Positions 16,736 to 24,890 of a stretch of 46,088 bases of DNA are shown here, piece after piece. Position 1 is the first letter of the stretch. Every line of letters begins with the position of its first letter. The stretch is taken from the NCBI RefSeq assembly GCF_012843435.1, contig NZ_JABAFC010000029.1:1-46088 (forward strand), read 5' to 3'. The notes beneath the pieces are model-generated. The model saw nothing but the letters and a program-made list of their open reading frames with translations. It had not been told where the DNA came from and searched no databases. A program made the translations under genes and the position numbers. This DNA comes from Psychrobacillus sp. BL-248-WT-3. GTDB lineage: Bacteria; Bacillota; Bacilli; Bacillales_A; Planococcaceae.

Positions 16736-18079
16736 TTGGACATAGCCATACGGTTGACAGCTTTTGCTGTCTTAATCGCTTTCACTGCATTTTTTGTTGC
16801 AAGTGAATTTGCAATAGTAAAAGTAAGAACAACAAGAATCGATCAGCTTTTAGCTGAAGGAAACAAAAAAGCTATTAATGCTAAGAAGGTTGTTTCCAAT
16901 TTGGACGAATATCTATCTGCCTGTCAGTTAGGTATTACAATCACCGCTTTAGGATTAGGGTGGTTGGGAGAACCAACTATAGAAAGAATCTTACATCCAG
17001 CATTTGAGTATTTTGAGCTTCCAGAAAGTGTTTCTTCTTTACTTTCATTTATCATTGCGTTCTCATTAGTAACATATATACATGTAGTAGTTGGAGAATT
17101 AACCCCTAAAACATTTGCTATTCAACGATCTGAACAGATTACATTGGCAGTTGCTAAGCCACTAGTCATATTTGACAAAATTATGTATCCGGTAATCCAT
17201 GGTATGAATGGATCGGCACGTTTCTTAGCGACCAAGGTGTTTGGATTAGAGCCTGTTTCAGAATCAGAAGTAGCCCATTCCGAGGAAGAATTAAGAATGA
17301 TTCTTTCGGACAGTTTTAAGGGTGGAGAAATCAATCAAGCAGAGTATAAGTATGTAAACAAAATTTTCGAATTTGATGATCGTATCGCAAAAGAAATTAT
17401 GGTTCCTAGAACTGAAATTACTTCCATCGATAAGGATTTAACCCTTAGTGAGGTTTTTGAGGTCGTAGGTGTCGAACAGTTTACAAGATATCCTGTAACT
17501 GATGGAGATAAAGACCATATTATAGGACTTGTTAATATGAAAAATCTTTTAACTGCCTTTATACGAGATCCTGCTAACGCCACTACTCCGGTAGCTAACT
17601 ACATGCAGCCAATTATTCGAGTAATTGAAAACATGCCTATCGCTGATTTATTACTTAAAATTCAACGTGAACGTATTCACATGGCCATCTTAATGGATGA
17701 ATACGGAGGAACTTCTGGTCTTGTCACGATTGAAGATATCATCGAGGAAATCGTAGGCGATATCCGCGACGAGTTTGACACAGATGAGCTGCCTGAGGTT
17801 CAAAAGGTTGCTGAAAACCATTATATTATTGACGCTAAGATGTTAATCGAAAGCTTAAATGACTTACTAAATATTAATATTGATGAAGAAGATATTGATA
17901 CTATTGGTGGGTGGTTTATGACAAAAAGCTACGATGTGGTCAGTGGTGAAAAGCTCCTAGAACAAGGCTACGAATTTACTGTCAAAGAAATCGACGGTCA
18001 TCACATTCAATATCTAGAAGTTGTCAAAGTTCCGGAAGATCAAGAGGATGAGGAACTAAAAGAATCCATAGATGAATAA
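16736..18079 (+). CDS. Hemolysin family / CNNM-type membrane protein (DUF21-CBS-CorC_HlyC)
   Basis: 447 residues. An N-terminal DUF21 membrane domain (about 1-190, beginning MDIAIRLTAF and containing FFVASEFAIVKVR and GWLGEPTIE) is followed by a CBS pair (about 215-335, with MVPRTEI and MDEYGGTSGLVT) and a C-terminal CorC_HlyC domain. Related B. subtilis proteins (MpfA/YhdP, YhdT) are linked to magnesium efflux, and magnesium or cobalt handling is the likely role. The TTG at 16736 is chosen because the N-terminus then matches the family exactly. Its Shine-Dalgarno lies 46 bases away across a hairpin. Two terminators follow. Confidence 0.88.
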   Translation: MDIAIRLTAFAVLIAFTAFFVASEFAIVKVRTTRIDQLLAEGNKKAINAKKVVSNLDEYLSACQLGITITALGLGWLGEPTIERILHPAFEYFELPESVSSLLSFIIAFSLVTYIHVVVGELTPKTFAIQRSEQITLAVAKPLVIFDKIMYPVIHGMNGSARFLATKVFGLEPVSESEVAHSEEELRMILSDSFKGGEINQAEYKYVNKIFEFDDRIAKEIMVPRTEITSIDKDLTLSEVFEVVGVEQFTRYPVTDGDKDHIIGLVNMKNLLTAFIRDPANATTPVANYMQPIIRVIENMPIADLLLKIQRERIHMAILMDEYGGTSGLVTIEDIIEEIVGDIRDEFDTDELPEVQKVAENHYIIDAKMLIESLNDLLNINIDEEDIDTIGGWFMTKSYDVVSGEKLLEQGYEFTVKEIDGHHIQYLEVVKVPEDQEDEELKESIDE

Positions 18080-18113
18080 TTAATACATCATACTTAAAAT
18101 AATGCATATAGAA

Positions 18114-18137
18114 ACGGCTCTCTTTTTAGAGAGTCGT
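18114..18137 (+). terminator. Short hairpin after the CBS-domain gene
   Basis: The stem acggctctc / gagagtcgt has one mismatch and a T-rich loop. It is followed directly by a much stronger terminator. Confidence 0.5.
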
Positions 18138-18140
18138 TCA

Positions 18141-18189
18141 GACTGTAGACAAACTCCAAAAAATATGGAGTTTGCCTACAGTCTTTTTT
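18141..18189 (+). terminator. Strong intrinsic terminator
   Basis: A stem of about 18 bp (gactgtag-caaactcca pairing with tggagtttg-ctacagtc, one mismatch) is followed by six T. It separates the housekeeping gene from the accessory patch. Confidence 0.9.
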
Positions 18190-18219
18190 CTTTTTAAATA
18201 GAAGTAACGCGAGGAAGAG

Positions 18220-18344
18220 TTGATTTCCGCTACGAACGGACGCTTTCCGCGGGCACGGCTTCAGCCGCTTCCCTCGCTGCGCTCAGTCCAGGGTCTTCAG
18301 CTCGCGCTGTTCCCGCTGGAGACGCCGTTCTCCGCTCCAATCAA
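18220..18344. repeat. GC-rich palindromic MITE-like element
   Basis: About 125 bp, far richer in GC than its surroundings. The ends are imperfect inverted repeats: ttgattTCCGCT at the left, and ttgattggagcgg read from the right end on the other strand. No coding capacity. Similar GC-rich elements are, as far as I recall, scattered in Bacillaceae genomes near IS remnants; here one abuts an IS1182-type fragment. Confidence 0.6.
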
Positions 18345-18403
18345 GGGGCCTCCTATAAAATGAATGAGGTGATGGATTTGATGACGAAAAATCAAACCAA
18401 TGA

Positions 18404-18685
18404 ACGCAGAGTAAGAATAAACTAAAGATGATTCTACGTCATATCTTGCAAGACTATTTGGATGTAGCTGAGGACTTACATCATAACTATGAAATGCAAG
18501 AAATTTACGGGAAGCGTAAAGAGACGATCGAGCGTGTCTTTGCCGATGCCAAAGAAAAGCATGGTATGCGATGGACAACCTTAAAGGGTCTTAAAAAATT
18601 GTCCGTGCAGGCGATGCTAACTTTTGCTGCCTTAAATCTTAAGAAGTTGGCCAGCTGGACCTGGAAAACGCCAAAAATGGCGTAA
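18404..18685 (+). pseudogene. IS1182-family transposase, C-terminal fragment
   Basis: Only about the last 93 residues remain, in frame from TQSKNKLK (just after a stop at 18401) through the RHILQDYLDVAED region to IYGKRKETIERVFADAKEKH, GMRWTTLKGLKKLS and a C-terminal LASWTWK. The YREK-like segment containing the last catalytic acidic residue (RKETIERVFAD) is retained, but the N-terminal DNA-binding part and the first catalytic aspartates are absent. No complete terminal repeats were found. It is a dead relic of an insertion, and the GC-rich palindromic element lies directly upstream. Confidence 0.85.
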
Positions 18686-18700
18686 AACAAACAAAATCGA

Positions 18701-18721
18701 GAGCTAAATTAGCTCTTTTTT
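18701..18721 (+). terminator. Small terminator after the transposase remnant
   Basis: gagct / agctc stem over a 5-base loop, followed by six T. Confidence 0.6.
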
Positions 18722-18918
18722 CAGAATGTAAACTGGGATAATAGCAAAAGGGTTGTCTTATCTTCTCTTTCAAAACATACTACGTTAAACTCACCAAATA
18801 ATATCGAATTTTCAATCAAAAGTATTAGAATGACGCATTATTTATAGTGATACAATTCAATTACAAGAAATACCAGAACACACAAACTAAAATGAATTTT
18901 AGAGGAAGAGTGATTATT

Positions 18919-19742
18919 TTGGAAAGATATATTTGTAAGACATGCGGAGTTCAGTATGAAAATTCTTTTGGGAAACCAGAGGAATGTATAATTTGCGGTG
19001 AAGAAAGACAATTTATTAGTTCTAATGTCCAAAATTGGACCACATTAGAATCTATGATTAAAGAAGGCATATACAAAAATACTATTAATATCGAAGAAGA
19101 AGGACTATACAGCATAAACACTAGTCCCGTTTTGGAATTGGTCAAACAGCCTATTACATACAAGACAAGGATTTTAATTTATTGTGGGATTGTATTTCTT
19201 ATATAGATGAAAAAACGATTAGCAAAATAGAAGATTTAGGTGGAATTCATGCAATTGTTTTATCTCATCCACACTACTACTCTAGTCAAGTAGAATGGGC
19301 TGAAGCCTTTAACGCTCCAATTTACATTCATGAAGACGATAAAGAATGGGTTATGAGACCAAGTGAGCGAATGGTTTTTTGGTCTGGTGAGTCACTTGAA
19401 CTAAAAGAAGGAATCATCCTACATAGAATTGGTGGCCATTTTAAAGGTGGTACAGTTTTAGAATGGAAAAGTGGAGACAACCAAAGTGGGGTTTTAATGA
19501 CTGGGGATATCATTCGTGTCGTAGCAGACCTTTCATGGGTCAGCTTTATGTACAGTTATCCAAAGTTTATCCCCCTTCCAGAAACTATTGTTGAAAGAAT
19601 TTCAATTAGAGTAAAAGAATTGAAGTTTGCTCGGCTATACGATGCCTTTCATCGTGTCATTAAAGAAGAGGCCAAGCAAAATGTCCTAAGATCTGCCACC
19701 CGTTATATGGAAGCACTAAATGGAACCTTATTTAATACCTAG
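18919..19742 (+). pseudogene. Frameshifted MBL-fold metallo-hydrolase
   Basis: Two overlapping frames together encode one protein. Frame 1, from TTG 18919, starts with a zinc-ribbon-like head (CKTCG...CIICGEE) and runs to TSP. Frame 2 then continues with FGIGQTAYYIQDKDFN, LLWDCISYIDE and SHPHYY (metal-binding), IGGHFKGG and GVLMTGD. The switch falls at about 19126-19131, around cccgtttt, and needs a single-base change. Proteins with this rubredoxin-like head and MBL body are known as hydrolases of unknown substrate. The frameshift separates the zinc ribbon from the catalytic domain, so the gene is broken unless it is a sequencing error. The start follows AGAGGAAG. Confidence 0.75.
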
Positions 19743-19822
19743 TGTGCAACTGAAATTAGACGTTTTTGCATAGGGCAGAAAAGTTTTTCTATCGAGCAAT
19801 TGTATCGTAAGGAGGAAATATT

Positions 19823-20371
19823 ATGAATCATGCCTTAGTAGTCGGTGGAACTGGGATGCTATCCAGAGTCTCCCTCTGGTTATTAAATCAGGGATATCAT
19901 GTTTCAATTATCGCTAGAAATCCCAAACGCATGAAAGATCTAATAGAACAGACGGACTTAAATAATCATATAACCCCACTTCTTCTTGATTATAACAATT
20001 ATGCTGAATTACAAAAGAAGGTGCATACAACAATTAATGAAAATGGTGGGATTGATATTGTGGTAGCTTGGATACACTCGACTGCTCCAGAGGCACTTAA
20101 AATAATTGCAGCGGAGGTTTCCATTAGTAAAATTAGGTGGGATTTATTTCATATTTTAGGGAGTAGCTCGGATTTAAAAAGGGTTAAACGAGAAGCTATA
20201 CTGCCTAAAAATTGTTCCTATCATCAAGTTCAATTGGGATTTTTAATAGAAGGTACCCGCCCAAGGTGGTTAACACAGAAGGAAATTTCAGATGGAGTAA
20301 TTGAAGCTATCAAGAAAAGAAAAAACATACTAACCATTGGTCAAATTGAATCACTGGAAAAGCACCTATAA
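19823..20371 (+). CDS. Rossmann-fold short-chain dehydrogenase-like protein
   Basis: 182 residues beginning MNHALVVGGTGMLSRVSLWL, a NAD(P)-binding GGTGxL glycine motif at about 8-13, followed by IIARNPKRM, which suggests NADP preference through the Arg after the second strand. An internal LLDYNNY corresponds to the D-x-N region. The classical SDR catalytic YxxxK is not present at the expected place, and the protein is shorter than typical 250-residue SDRs, so it may bind a dinucleotide without standard dehydrogenase chemistry. AAGGAGG lies seven bases before the ATG. It sits next to the broken MBL gene on the same strand. Confidence 0.75.
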   Translation: MNHALVVGGTGMLSRVSLWLLNQGYHVSIIARNPKRMKDLIEQTDLNNHITPLLLDYNNYAELQKKVHTTINENGGIDIVVAWIHSTAPEALKIIAAEVSISKIRWDLFHILGSSSDLKRVKREAILPKNCSYHQVQLGFLIEGTRPRWLTQKEISDGVIEAIKKRKNILTIGQIESLEKHL

Positions 20372-20440
20372 AACATAAAAGTGAACATTCTGCAGCCTTG
20401 GAAGAAATGTACTAGGTTATCGTTTTGTTAAACAAATGGT

Positions 20441-20515
20441 TATGTTAAAGGCTATGGTTGGTTTTCTATGTGAAATGTTACACTTAAACTAACGCCGCAG
20501 GTTAGTTGAAGAATG
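20441..20515. repeat. 75-bp dispersed repeat, copy 1
   Basis: Nearly identical to 23032-23106: both share tatgttaaag, ggttggtttt, gtgaaatgttacacttaaac and a gttagttgaagaa-like end. It lies upstream of a small membrane protein gene. Confidence 0.75.
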
Positions 20516-20575
20516 TTGTTTAACTTGTAAGAAAATCTTTTGTTTAAAAAAACAGTTTTAAGAAGGTGAAAGGTC

Positions 20576-20866
20576 TTGGAAAGAAAAGTTGAATTAAAAC
20601 ACTTTTTACTAGGTGGGTATACAATTGGTTTTGTGGTAGGATGCTTAACATCTCTTCTGTCAAAGATTAGCACTACCGTTAATCTCAGTTTTTCCTTTGA
20701 AAGTATTTTTTGTATTGTAGTAGTTTTACCAATAATTTATTGGATGTATCGTTATTCAGGAATGGTTTTCGATGACCAAACAATGAAAATGAAGTTGTTA
20801 TATGCTTTTATATTACTATTAGGTTTTTCTTTCGGAATATTCTTTTTTGAATTACTTTTAAGTTAA
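20576..20866 (+). CDS. Small membrane protein, function unknown
   Basis: 96 residues with a charged N-terminus (MERKVELKH) and three hydrophobic segments: about 10-30, 40-58 and 75-95. No family recognised. The TTG start at 20576 follows AGAAGGTG at reasonable distance. The gene is bracketed by dispersed repeats, one of which (20933-21048) probably serves as its terminator. An accessory role is inferred from the patchy neighbourhood. Confidence 0.55.
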   Translation: MERKVELKHFLLGGYTIGFVVGCLTSLLSKISTTVNLSFSFESIFCIVVVLPIIYWMYRYSGMVFDDQTMKMKLLYAFILLLGFSFGIFFFELLLS

Positions 20867-20932
20867 TAATTTGTCTCTAATAATAGAGTATTGTAAAAGT
20901 GCTTTTAAACAGATAGAGCCCCTTTTTCTATT

Positions 20933-21048
20933 CAACTAACGAGGTGCTTTAATCAAAAATAATAATTAAGTAAAATGAGCCAGGAGAAAATATCCTAGCT
21001 CATTTATTATGTGTATTTAAAATCAACCTTTCCCTTTAACATAGCCAA
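20933..21048 (+). repeat. Dispersed terminator-like repeat, copy A
   Basis: About 116 bp sharing with 24194-24309 the blocks ctaacg-ggt-cttta, aaaataata, ggagaaaatat-ctagctca and aaaatcaacctt...tttaacatagcc. The ATGAGCC...GGCTCAT-type stem with the following T-rich stretch is terminator-like and lies just downstream of the plus-strand small gene. Confidence 0.7.
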
Positions 21049-21067
21049 ATAAATTTATTGTTATTTT

Positions 21068-21101
21068 AAGGAGGAGTACGAAAATGAAAGTACTCCTTCT
21101 T
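21068..21101 (-). terminator. Terminator of yhcY-yhcZ
   Basis: The stem aaggaggagtac / gtactccttctt (one mismatch) lies just past the response-regulator stop, with an A/T-rich flank. Confidence 0.7.
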
Positions 21102-21129
21102 CTATTTTTATAAAAATGTTAATGGATAT

Positions 21130-21777
21130 CTATTGACCACTCGATTCCGTTAAACCATGCTTTACTGCGTATAGTGCAGCTTGAGTTCGATCCTGGACGT
21201 GTAGCTTACCGAATATATTCGAAATATGAGTTTTTACGGTCTTTTCTGTGACAAATAAAGACGATGCTATCTCTCTGTTACTTTTGCCTTTTGTAAGCTC
21301 TGACAGTACATCCTGCTCCCTAGGGGTTAATGGATATTCCTCATGTGGAAGCACTTCTTTCGGCTCGTTTTCTCTTTCCATCTGACTAGTTGCCTCAGGA
21401 TGAATAGTGTTTTCTCCACGCATAATTTTTCTTATACAGTCGGCTAAGTCATCTGGCTCGATATCCTTTAGCTGATACCCTGCTGCTCCTGCCTTTAAAG
21501 CTGGGATGACATGATCCCGATCCGAGAAGCTTGTTAGCATCAGTATTTGTATATCAGGAAATTCTGCTTTTATTCTTTTGGTTGCTTGTATTCCATCCAT
21601 CTCTGGCATAACTAAATCCATTAAAATAATGTCTGGCTTTAAAGCCTCAGTCAGTTCTACAGCTTCTTTTCCATTAGTTGCTTCTCCGACGATATCCATA
21701 TCCTTCTGTGTTTTCAAAAAAAACATTAAACCTCTGCGAACAACATGGTGATCATCAGCTATTAATACTCTTATCAT
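21130..21777 (-). CDS. yhcZ: NarL/LuxR-family response regulator YhcZ
   Basis: 215 residues. The N-terminal receiver domain has acidic D8-D9, phospho-acceptor D54 in ILMDLVMPEMDG, the Thr in LMLTSF and the Lys in YQLKD. A linker of about 30 residues leads to a C-terminal LuxR-type helix-turn-helix with LTPREQDVLSEL and NREIASSLFVTEKTVKTHISN. It is a DNA-binding regulator activated by phosphorylation from the adjacent kinase. Its start lies 11 bp downstream of the kinase stop, so the two are co-transcribed with kinase first. Confidence 0.93.
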   Translation of the reverse strand: MIRVLIADDHHVVRRGLMFFLKTQKDMDIVGEATNGKEAVELTEALKPDIILMDLVMPEMDGIQATKRIKAEFPDIQILMLTSFSDRDHVIPALKAGAAGYQLKDIEPDDLADCIRKIMRGENTIHPEATSQMERENEPKEVLPHEEYPLTPREQDVLSELTKGKSNREIASSLFVTEKTVKTHISNIFGKLHVQDRTQAALYAVKHGLTESSGQ

Positions 21778-21788
21778 TCCAATCCCCC

Positions 21789-22901
21789 CTAGTAAGGTAA
21801 TCTTACTAATATCTCTGTCCCTTTGTTGACTTCTGTCACCCAGTCCACTGTACCACCAATCGAGTTTGCCCGATCCTTCATGCTTTGCAGACCTATTGAA
21901 GGAAGTGATTTTAAATCCTTCATGTGAAAACCACAGCCCTCATCTTTTACAACTAAAAGCACATCGGTTGTTGTGACTGTCATATAAATTTCTGCCTTAA
22001 CTACTCCAGAATGTTTGCGTATATTGTTTAGTGCCTCTTGCGTTATGCGGAACAAAGTCTCTTCTACCTTTGCCGGAAGTTGGATAACTCCTTTTACCTT
22101 TATGCTTAGGGATAATCCAAGAATATCTCCGTATCCCTTTAACCCTTCTATAATTCCAGTTTCTAGACCCTTAGGGCGCAGTTGCCAAATAAGTGCTCTC
22201 ATCTCGGTTAGTGCTTCCTGAGTTAAATATTGAATCTCTTTAAAGGTATTCTTTACTTCGGCTTGGTCTGTCATTTCAACTCCACCACGAGCAGTCAAGG
22301 TCACTGAAAAAAGCAACTGATTTACAGAGTCATGTAAATCTCGAGCAAGTCTATTTCTTTCTTGAACAAGCGCCACCTGTTGCTCTTGCTTAGTCAATAA
22401 TATTCTTTTAATCGCTGATCCAATTTGAAATGCAACAGATTCTAATAAGGCTAACTCACCTTCCTCAAAACGGACAGTATTCGCTGTAGCTACATTTAAC
22501 AAACCAAAGCGTTCCTGCCCAGACTGTAAAGGTACTGTTGCATGATGTGTGATTCCCTCTTCATTTACATCTTTTTTATGAGCATTTTCTATTCGCTGAC
22601 ATTCTATTATGTTAGAAGCCTTTTGTAATTCTCCATTTCTATATCGAGACACGCACCAACAGCCACCCTTTTGCAGGTGTCGGCAATCATTTTTTTCAAG
22701 TGACTTGGGAAGGTTTTCATGCGCAATTAGCTCCTGCTTCCCTTTTTCATTAATGAAAAAAATCCATCCCGTCTCAAAAATAGTTCCCTCTAAAAGCTTA
22801 CGAAGCGCTCCCTGTAGCATTTGTTCCATATCTGTTTCTTCGTTGATTAGCTCTGCTATTTCTTTCAATAGCTCTATATTGGAAAGTTCCTTCGATTGCA
22901 T
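21789..22901 (-). CDS. yhcY: GAF-domain sensor histidine kinase YhcY with four-cysteine motif
   Basis: 370 residues with no membrane segment, so a soluble sensor. The N-terminal GAF domain (about 10-165) holds C73, C81, C83 and C101 (C-x7-C-x1-C-x17-C). This resembles the Fe-S-type cysteine array of the Staphylococcus aureus AirS/YhcS oxygen-responsive kinase. A HisKA_3 dimerisation region follows, with phospho-acceptor H190 in ARDLHDSVNQ, then a HATPase with ITQEALNNIRKH and DEGCGF. The start is the ATG with GGAGG seven bases upstream; a frame 12 codons longer has no ribosome binding site. Redox or oxygen sensing is inferred from the cysteines. Confidence 0.88.
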   Translation of the reverse strand: MQSKELSNIELLKEIAELINEETDMEQMLQGALRKLLEGTIFETGWIFFINEKGKQELIAHENLPKSLEKNDCRHLQKGGCWCVSRYRNGELQKASNIIECQRIENAHKKDVNEEGITHHATVPLQSGQERFGLLNVATANTVRFEEGELALLESVAFQIGSAIKRILLTKQEQQVALVQERNRLARDLHDSVNQLLFSVTLTARGGVEMTDQAEVKNTFKEIQYLTQEALTEMRALIWQLRPKGLETGIIEGLKGYGDILGLSLSIKVKGVIQLPAKVEETLFRITQEALNNIRKHSGVVKAEIYMTVTTTDVLLVVKDEGCGFHMKDLKSLPSIGLQSMKDRANSIGGTVDWVTEVNKGTEILVRLPY

Positions 22902-23031
22902 TATAACTCCTCCATCTAACCTACCTGTTATATTCATCTTATCATGTATAAGGTCTACATATAAATAACAGAAGCATCATACTTTTGACTGACAGTATAA
23001 AATTCGAACCCTACTTGTAATAAATAAAGCG

Positions 23032-23106
23032 CTATGTTAAAGAGTAGGGTTGGTTTTGCATTGTGAAATGTTACACTTAAACTAAAGTCGCAGATTAGGT
23101 GAAGAA
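23032..23106. repeat. 75-bp dispersed repeat, copy 2
   Basis: Direct repeat of 20441-20515, imperfect but clear over its whole length. It occupies the 330-bp gap between yhcY and the next gene, where I see no other feature. Confidence 0.75.
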
Positions 23107-23234
23107 GAAATTTTATAAACCTATTAGTATTGAAGCAAAATCGAAACTTCTCGATTGATGACAACGTCTTAGGATAAAATGGAAAATTTGTATAGATTTC
23201 AAATATGAATTGTTTTATGGAGAGGGTTTAAAAA

Positions 23235-23600
23235 ATGAGTAAGATAATAAAACTTTTAATTATGTTTTTTGTAGTAACTATTTTGTCTGGCATAGTATTT
23301 ATGTATCAGGAATTAAACCCAAAGTTAGGTAGTATACAAGTGGATGAGGATAATGAAGAAGGTATTTATGTTTCACCAGATGGAGAGAAAAGAATAACGG
23401 TTTATTTTAACGGAGGGCTAATATTCCATAACGATGTAACATATGTCGGTGTGCTTGAAGATAGTAAATCGGATTTGAAAAAGAACATTTTTTTAGTGGC
23501 TCCAAATGTTAAAGAAGTTCGATGGATAAATTATGGAACGATTGTTGTTAATGGTATAGAAATTGATATTGATGATACTTATGACTTTAGGAATGAATAA
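23235..23600 (+). CDS. DUF5412-like membrane-anchored protein
   Basis: 121 residues: one N-terminal hydrophobic helix (about 5-24), then a small beta-rich extracellular domain with YVSPDGEKRITVYFNGG, a KEVRWINYGTIVVNG segment and a terminal DDTYDFR. These features resemble the DUF5412 family of Bacillus, whose function is unknown. AGAGGG lies eight bases before the ATG. Divergent from the yhcY operon and flanked by repeats on both sides. Confidence 0.65.
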   Translation: MSKIIKLLIMFFVVTILSGIVFMYQELNPKLGSIQVDEDNEEGIYVSPDGEKRITVYFNGGLIFHNDVTYVGVLEDSKSDLKKNIFLVAPNVKEVRWINYGTIVVNGIEIDIDDTYDFRNE

Positions 23601-23619
23601 ATTGTAGAAATATAATGTT

Positions 23620-23694
23620 CTTATTCAACTAACGGGTGCTTTACTTCAATTAGGAGTAGAGCCTTTTTACTAACGGGCAGGTCGGGTGAATAAG
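23620..23694. repeat. 75-bp element with CTTATTCA inverted ends
   Basis: Begins cttattca (23620-23627) and ends tgaataag (23687-23694), its exact reverse complement. The next bases aactaacgggtgcttta also occur in degenerate form inside copies A and B of the terminator-like repeat. It separates two small plus-strand genes. Confidence 0.6.
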
Positions 23695-23739
23695 ATAAGG
23701 GATAAGGATTAAATTTAAACAGTGTAAAGAGGGTGAAAA

Positions 23740-24126
23740 ATGAAAAGACCTTTAGGAGTATTTTTTATTAGTTATTTTTACATTTTCGGTGCAGTTGTAT
23801 TGATTTTCACAGCCGTATTTATTAATCCAGATGCAGAGGAATTTGGCATAGCAGATAGGTTTGGTTTACCAAACTTTCCAGAACAGCCATTTAGGATTAT
23901 ATTGGCAGTTGTTTCCCTTGTCATCATAAATGGTTATATGCGTTTAAAAAGATGGGGATTTTGGTTAATGATTTTATATTCATTTGGATTTGGTCTAATA
24001 AGCTATATTCTATTATTCTCAAATAATCAACAACCGTTTATTGGTAATTTTATTTGGTCAGTAATCGTCTTAATTTATACACTTTATGTTAGAAAGTCCT
24101 TTTTTCATGTAGAAAAGAGTTTTTAA
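23740..24126 (+). CDS. Small four-helix membrane protein, function unknown
   Basis: 128 residues with four hydrophobic segments (about 5-28, 50-66, 72-92, 100-118) and a conserved-looking polar patch GYMRLKRWGFW between the second and third. A basic end (RKSFFHVEKSF) suggests a cytoplasmic C-terminus. No family recognised with confidence; small transmembrane proteins of this shape are common in Bacillus accessory regions. The ATG has GAGGGTG five bases upstream. Repeat copy B lies downstream as a likely terminator. Confidence 0.6.
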   Translation: MKRPLGVFFISYFYIFGAVVLIFTAVFINPDAEEFGIADRFGLPNFPEQPFRIILAVVSLVIINGYMRLKRWGFWLMILYSFGFGLISYILLFSNNQQPFIGNFIWSVIVLIYTLYVRKSFFHVEKSF

Positions 24127-24193
24127 GTCACTGAATATGCTTAACTGGTGAAAATCCATACCAATAATTCAGTACTTTGTGACGCATTGTACT

Positions 24194-24309
24194 TAAACTG
24201 ACGGGTACTTTAGTAAAAAATAATATTAAATTAACATGGGCCGGGAGAAAATATTCTAGCTCATTTTTTTATGTGTATCTAAAATCAACCTTGACCTTTA
24301 ACATAGCCT
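24194..24309 (+). repeat. Dispersed terminator-like repeat, copy B
   Basis: Second plus-strand copy of the 20933-21048 repeat. The stem atgggcc...gggagaaaatattctagctcat is degraded but the T run after it is longer. Lies downstream of the four-helix protein gene in the sense direction. Confidence 0.7.
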
Positions 24310-24413
24310 TAATAAAAAAAGTACTCAAGAGTTTCCTTGAATACGATTAAACTTTTATCATATTTAAAATTCATATAGTAAATCCTATTCTACACCTCTA
24401 GTGAATAGCTGAT

Positions 24414-24701
24414 TTATAATTGAACATCAGATTTCATCTTTTTCTTTTTAATAATTCCAATACAACCAACTACGACCATTAGAAATGCAATTATTTCGAA
24501 CAGGACGAATGCTCTTCCTGCCAATCCGCTTTCGAATATGTTCTCATACATAAATGCATACACAACAGTGAATATTGGTGCAAATATAACAGCTAAATAA
24601 ATGCCCCATATTATTAAGTTAAATGTCCAAGATCGTTTAAAAGTAAGAATGAAAGTTAGTATCCCAAAAACTAGCACCAAAACGAACAAAGAAGTTAACA
24701 T
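24414..24701 (-). CDS. Small membrane protein, function unknown
   Basis: 95 residues, three hydrophobic segments (about 2-20, 27-50, 62-82) and a lysine-rich tail (IIKKKKMKSDVQL) predicted to be cytoplasmic. No motif recognised. AGGAG lies ten bases before the ATG. Converges with the plus-strand four-helix gene. Around it, 24127-24413 holds repeat copy B and 24702-24890 shows nothing I can assign. Confidence 0.55.
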   Translation of the reverse strand: MLTSLFVLVLVFGILTFILTFKRSWTFNLIIWGIYLAVIFAPIFTVVYAFMYENIFESGLAGRAFVLFEIIAFLMVVVGCIGIIKKKKMKSDVQL

Positions 24702-24890
24702 TTAAACAACACTCCTATAGCCAAATTTGACATTATACATAATAAGCCAAAACAAAATTTCAGCTAAACCGTCTTTGCACTTATATTATACCAATAATAT
24801 ACAATTATCACTTTAAATTACTGATTATAATATTACCTTAAATACAACTAAAATAATCCATAGACCATGCTCTTTTTAAATCCTTCTTTA

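Noticed and set aside
18360-18424. Short ORF MNEVMDLMTK before the transposase fragment
   Set aside because: It is out of frame with the transposase and stops at once; it does not resemble the N-terminus of IS1182 transposases.
19100-19200. Programmed frameshifting in the MBL gene
   Set aside because: No stimulatory structure or Shine-Dalgarno-like element is evident and the family is not known to use it; simple mutation is simpler.
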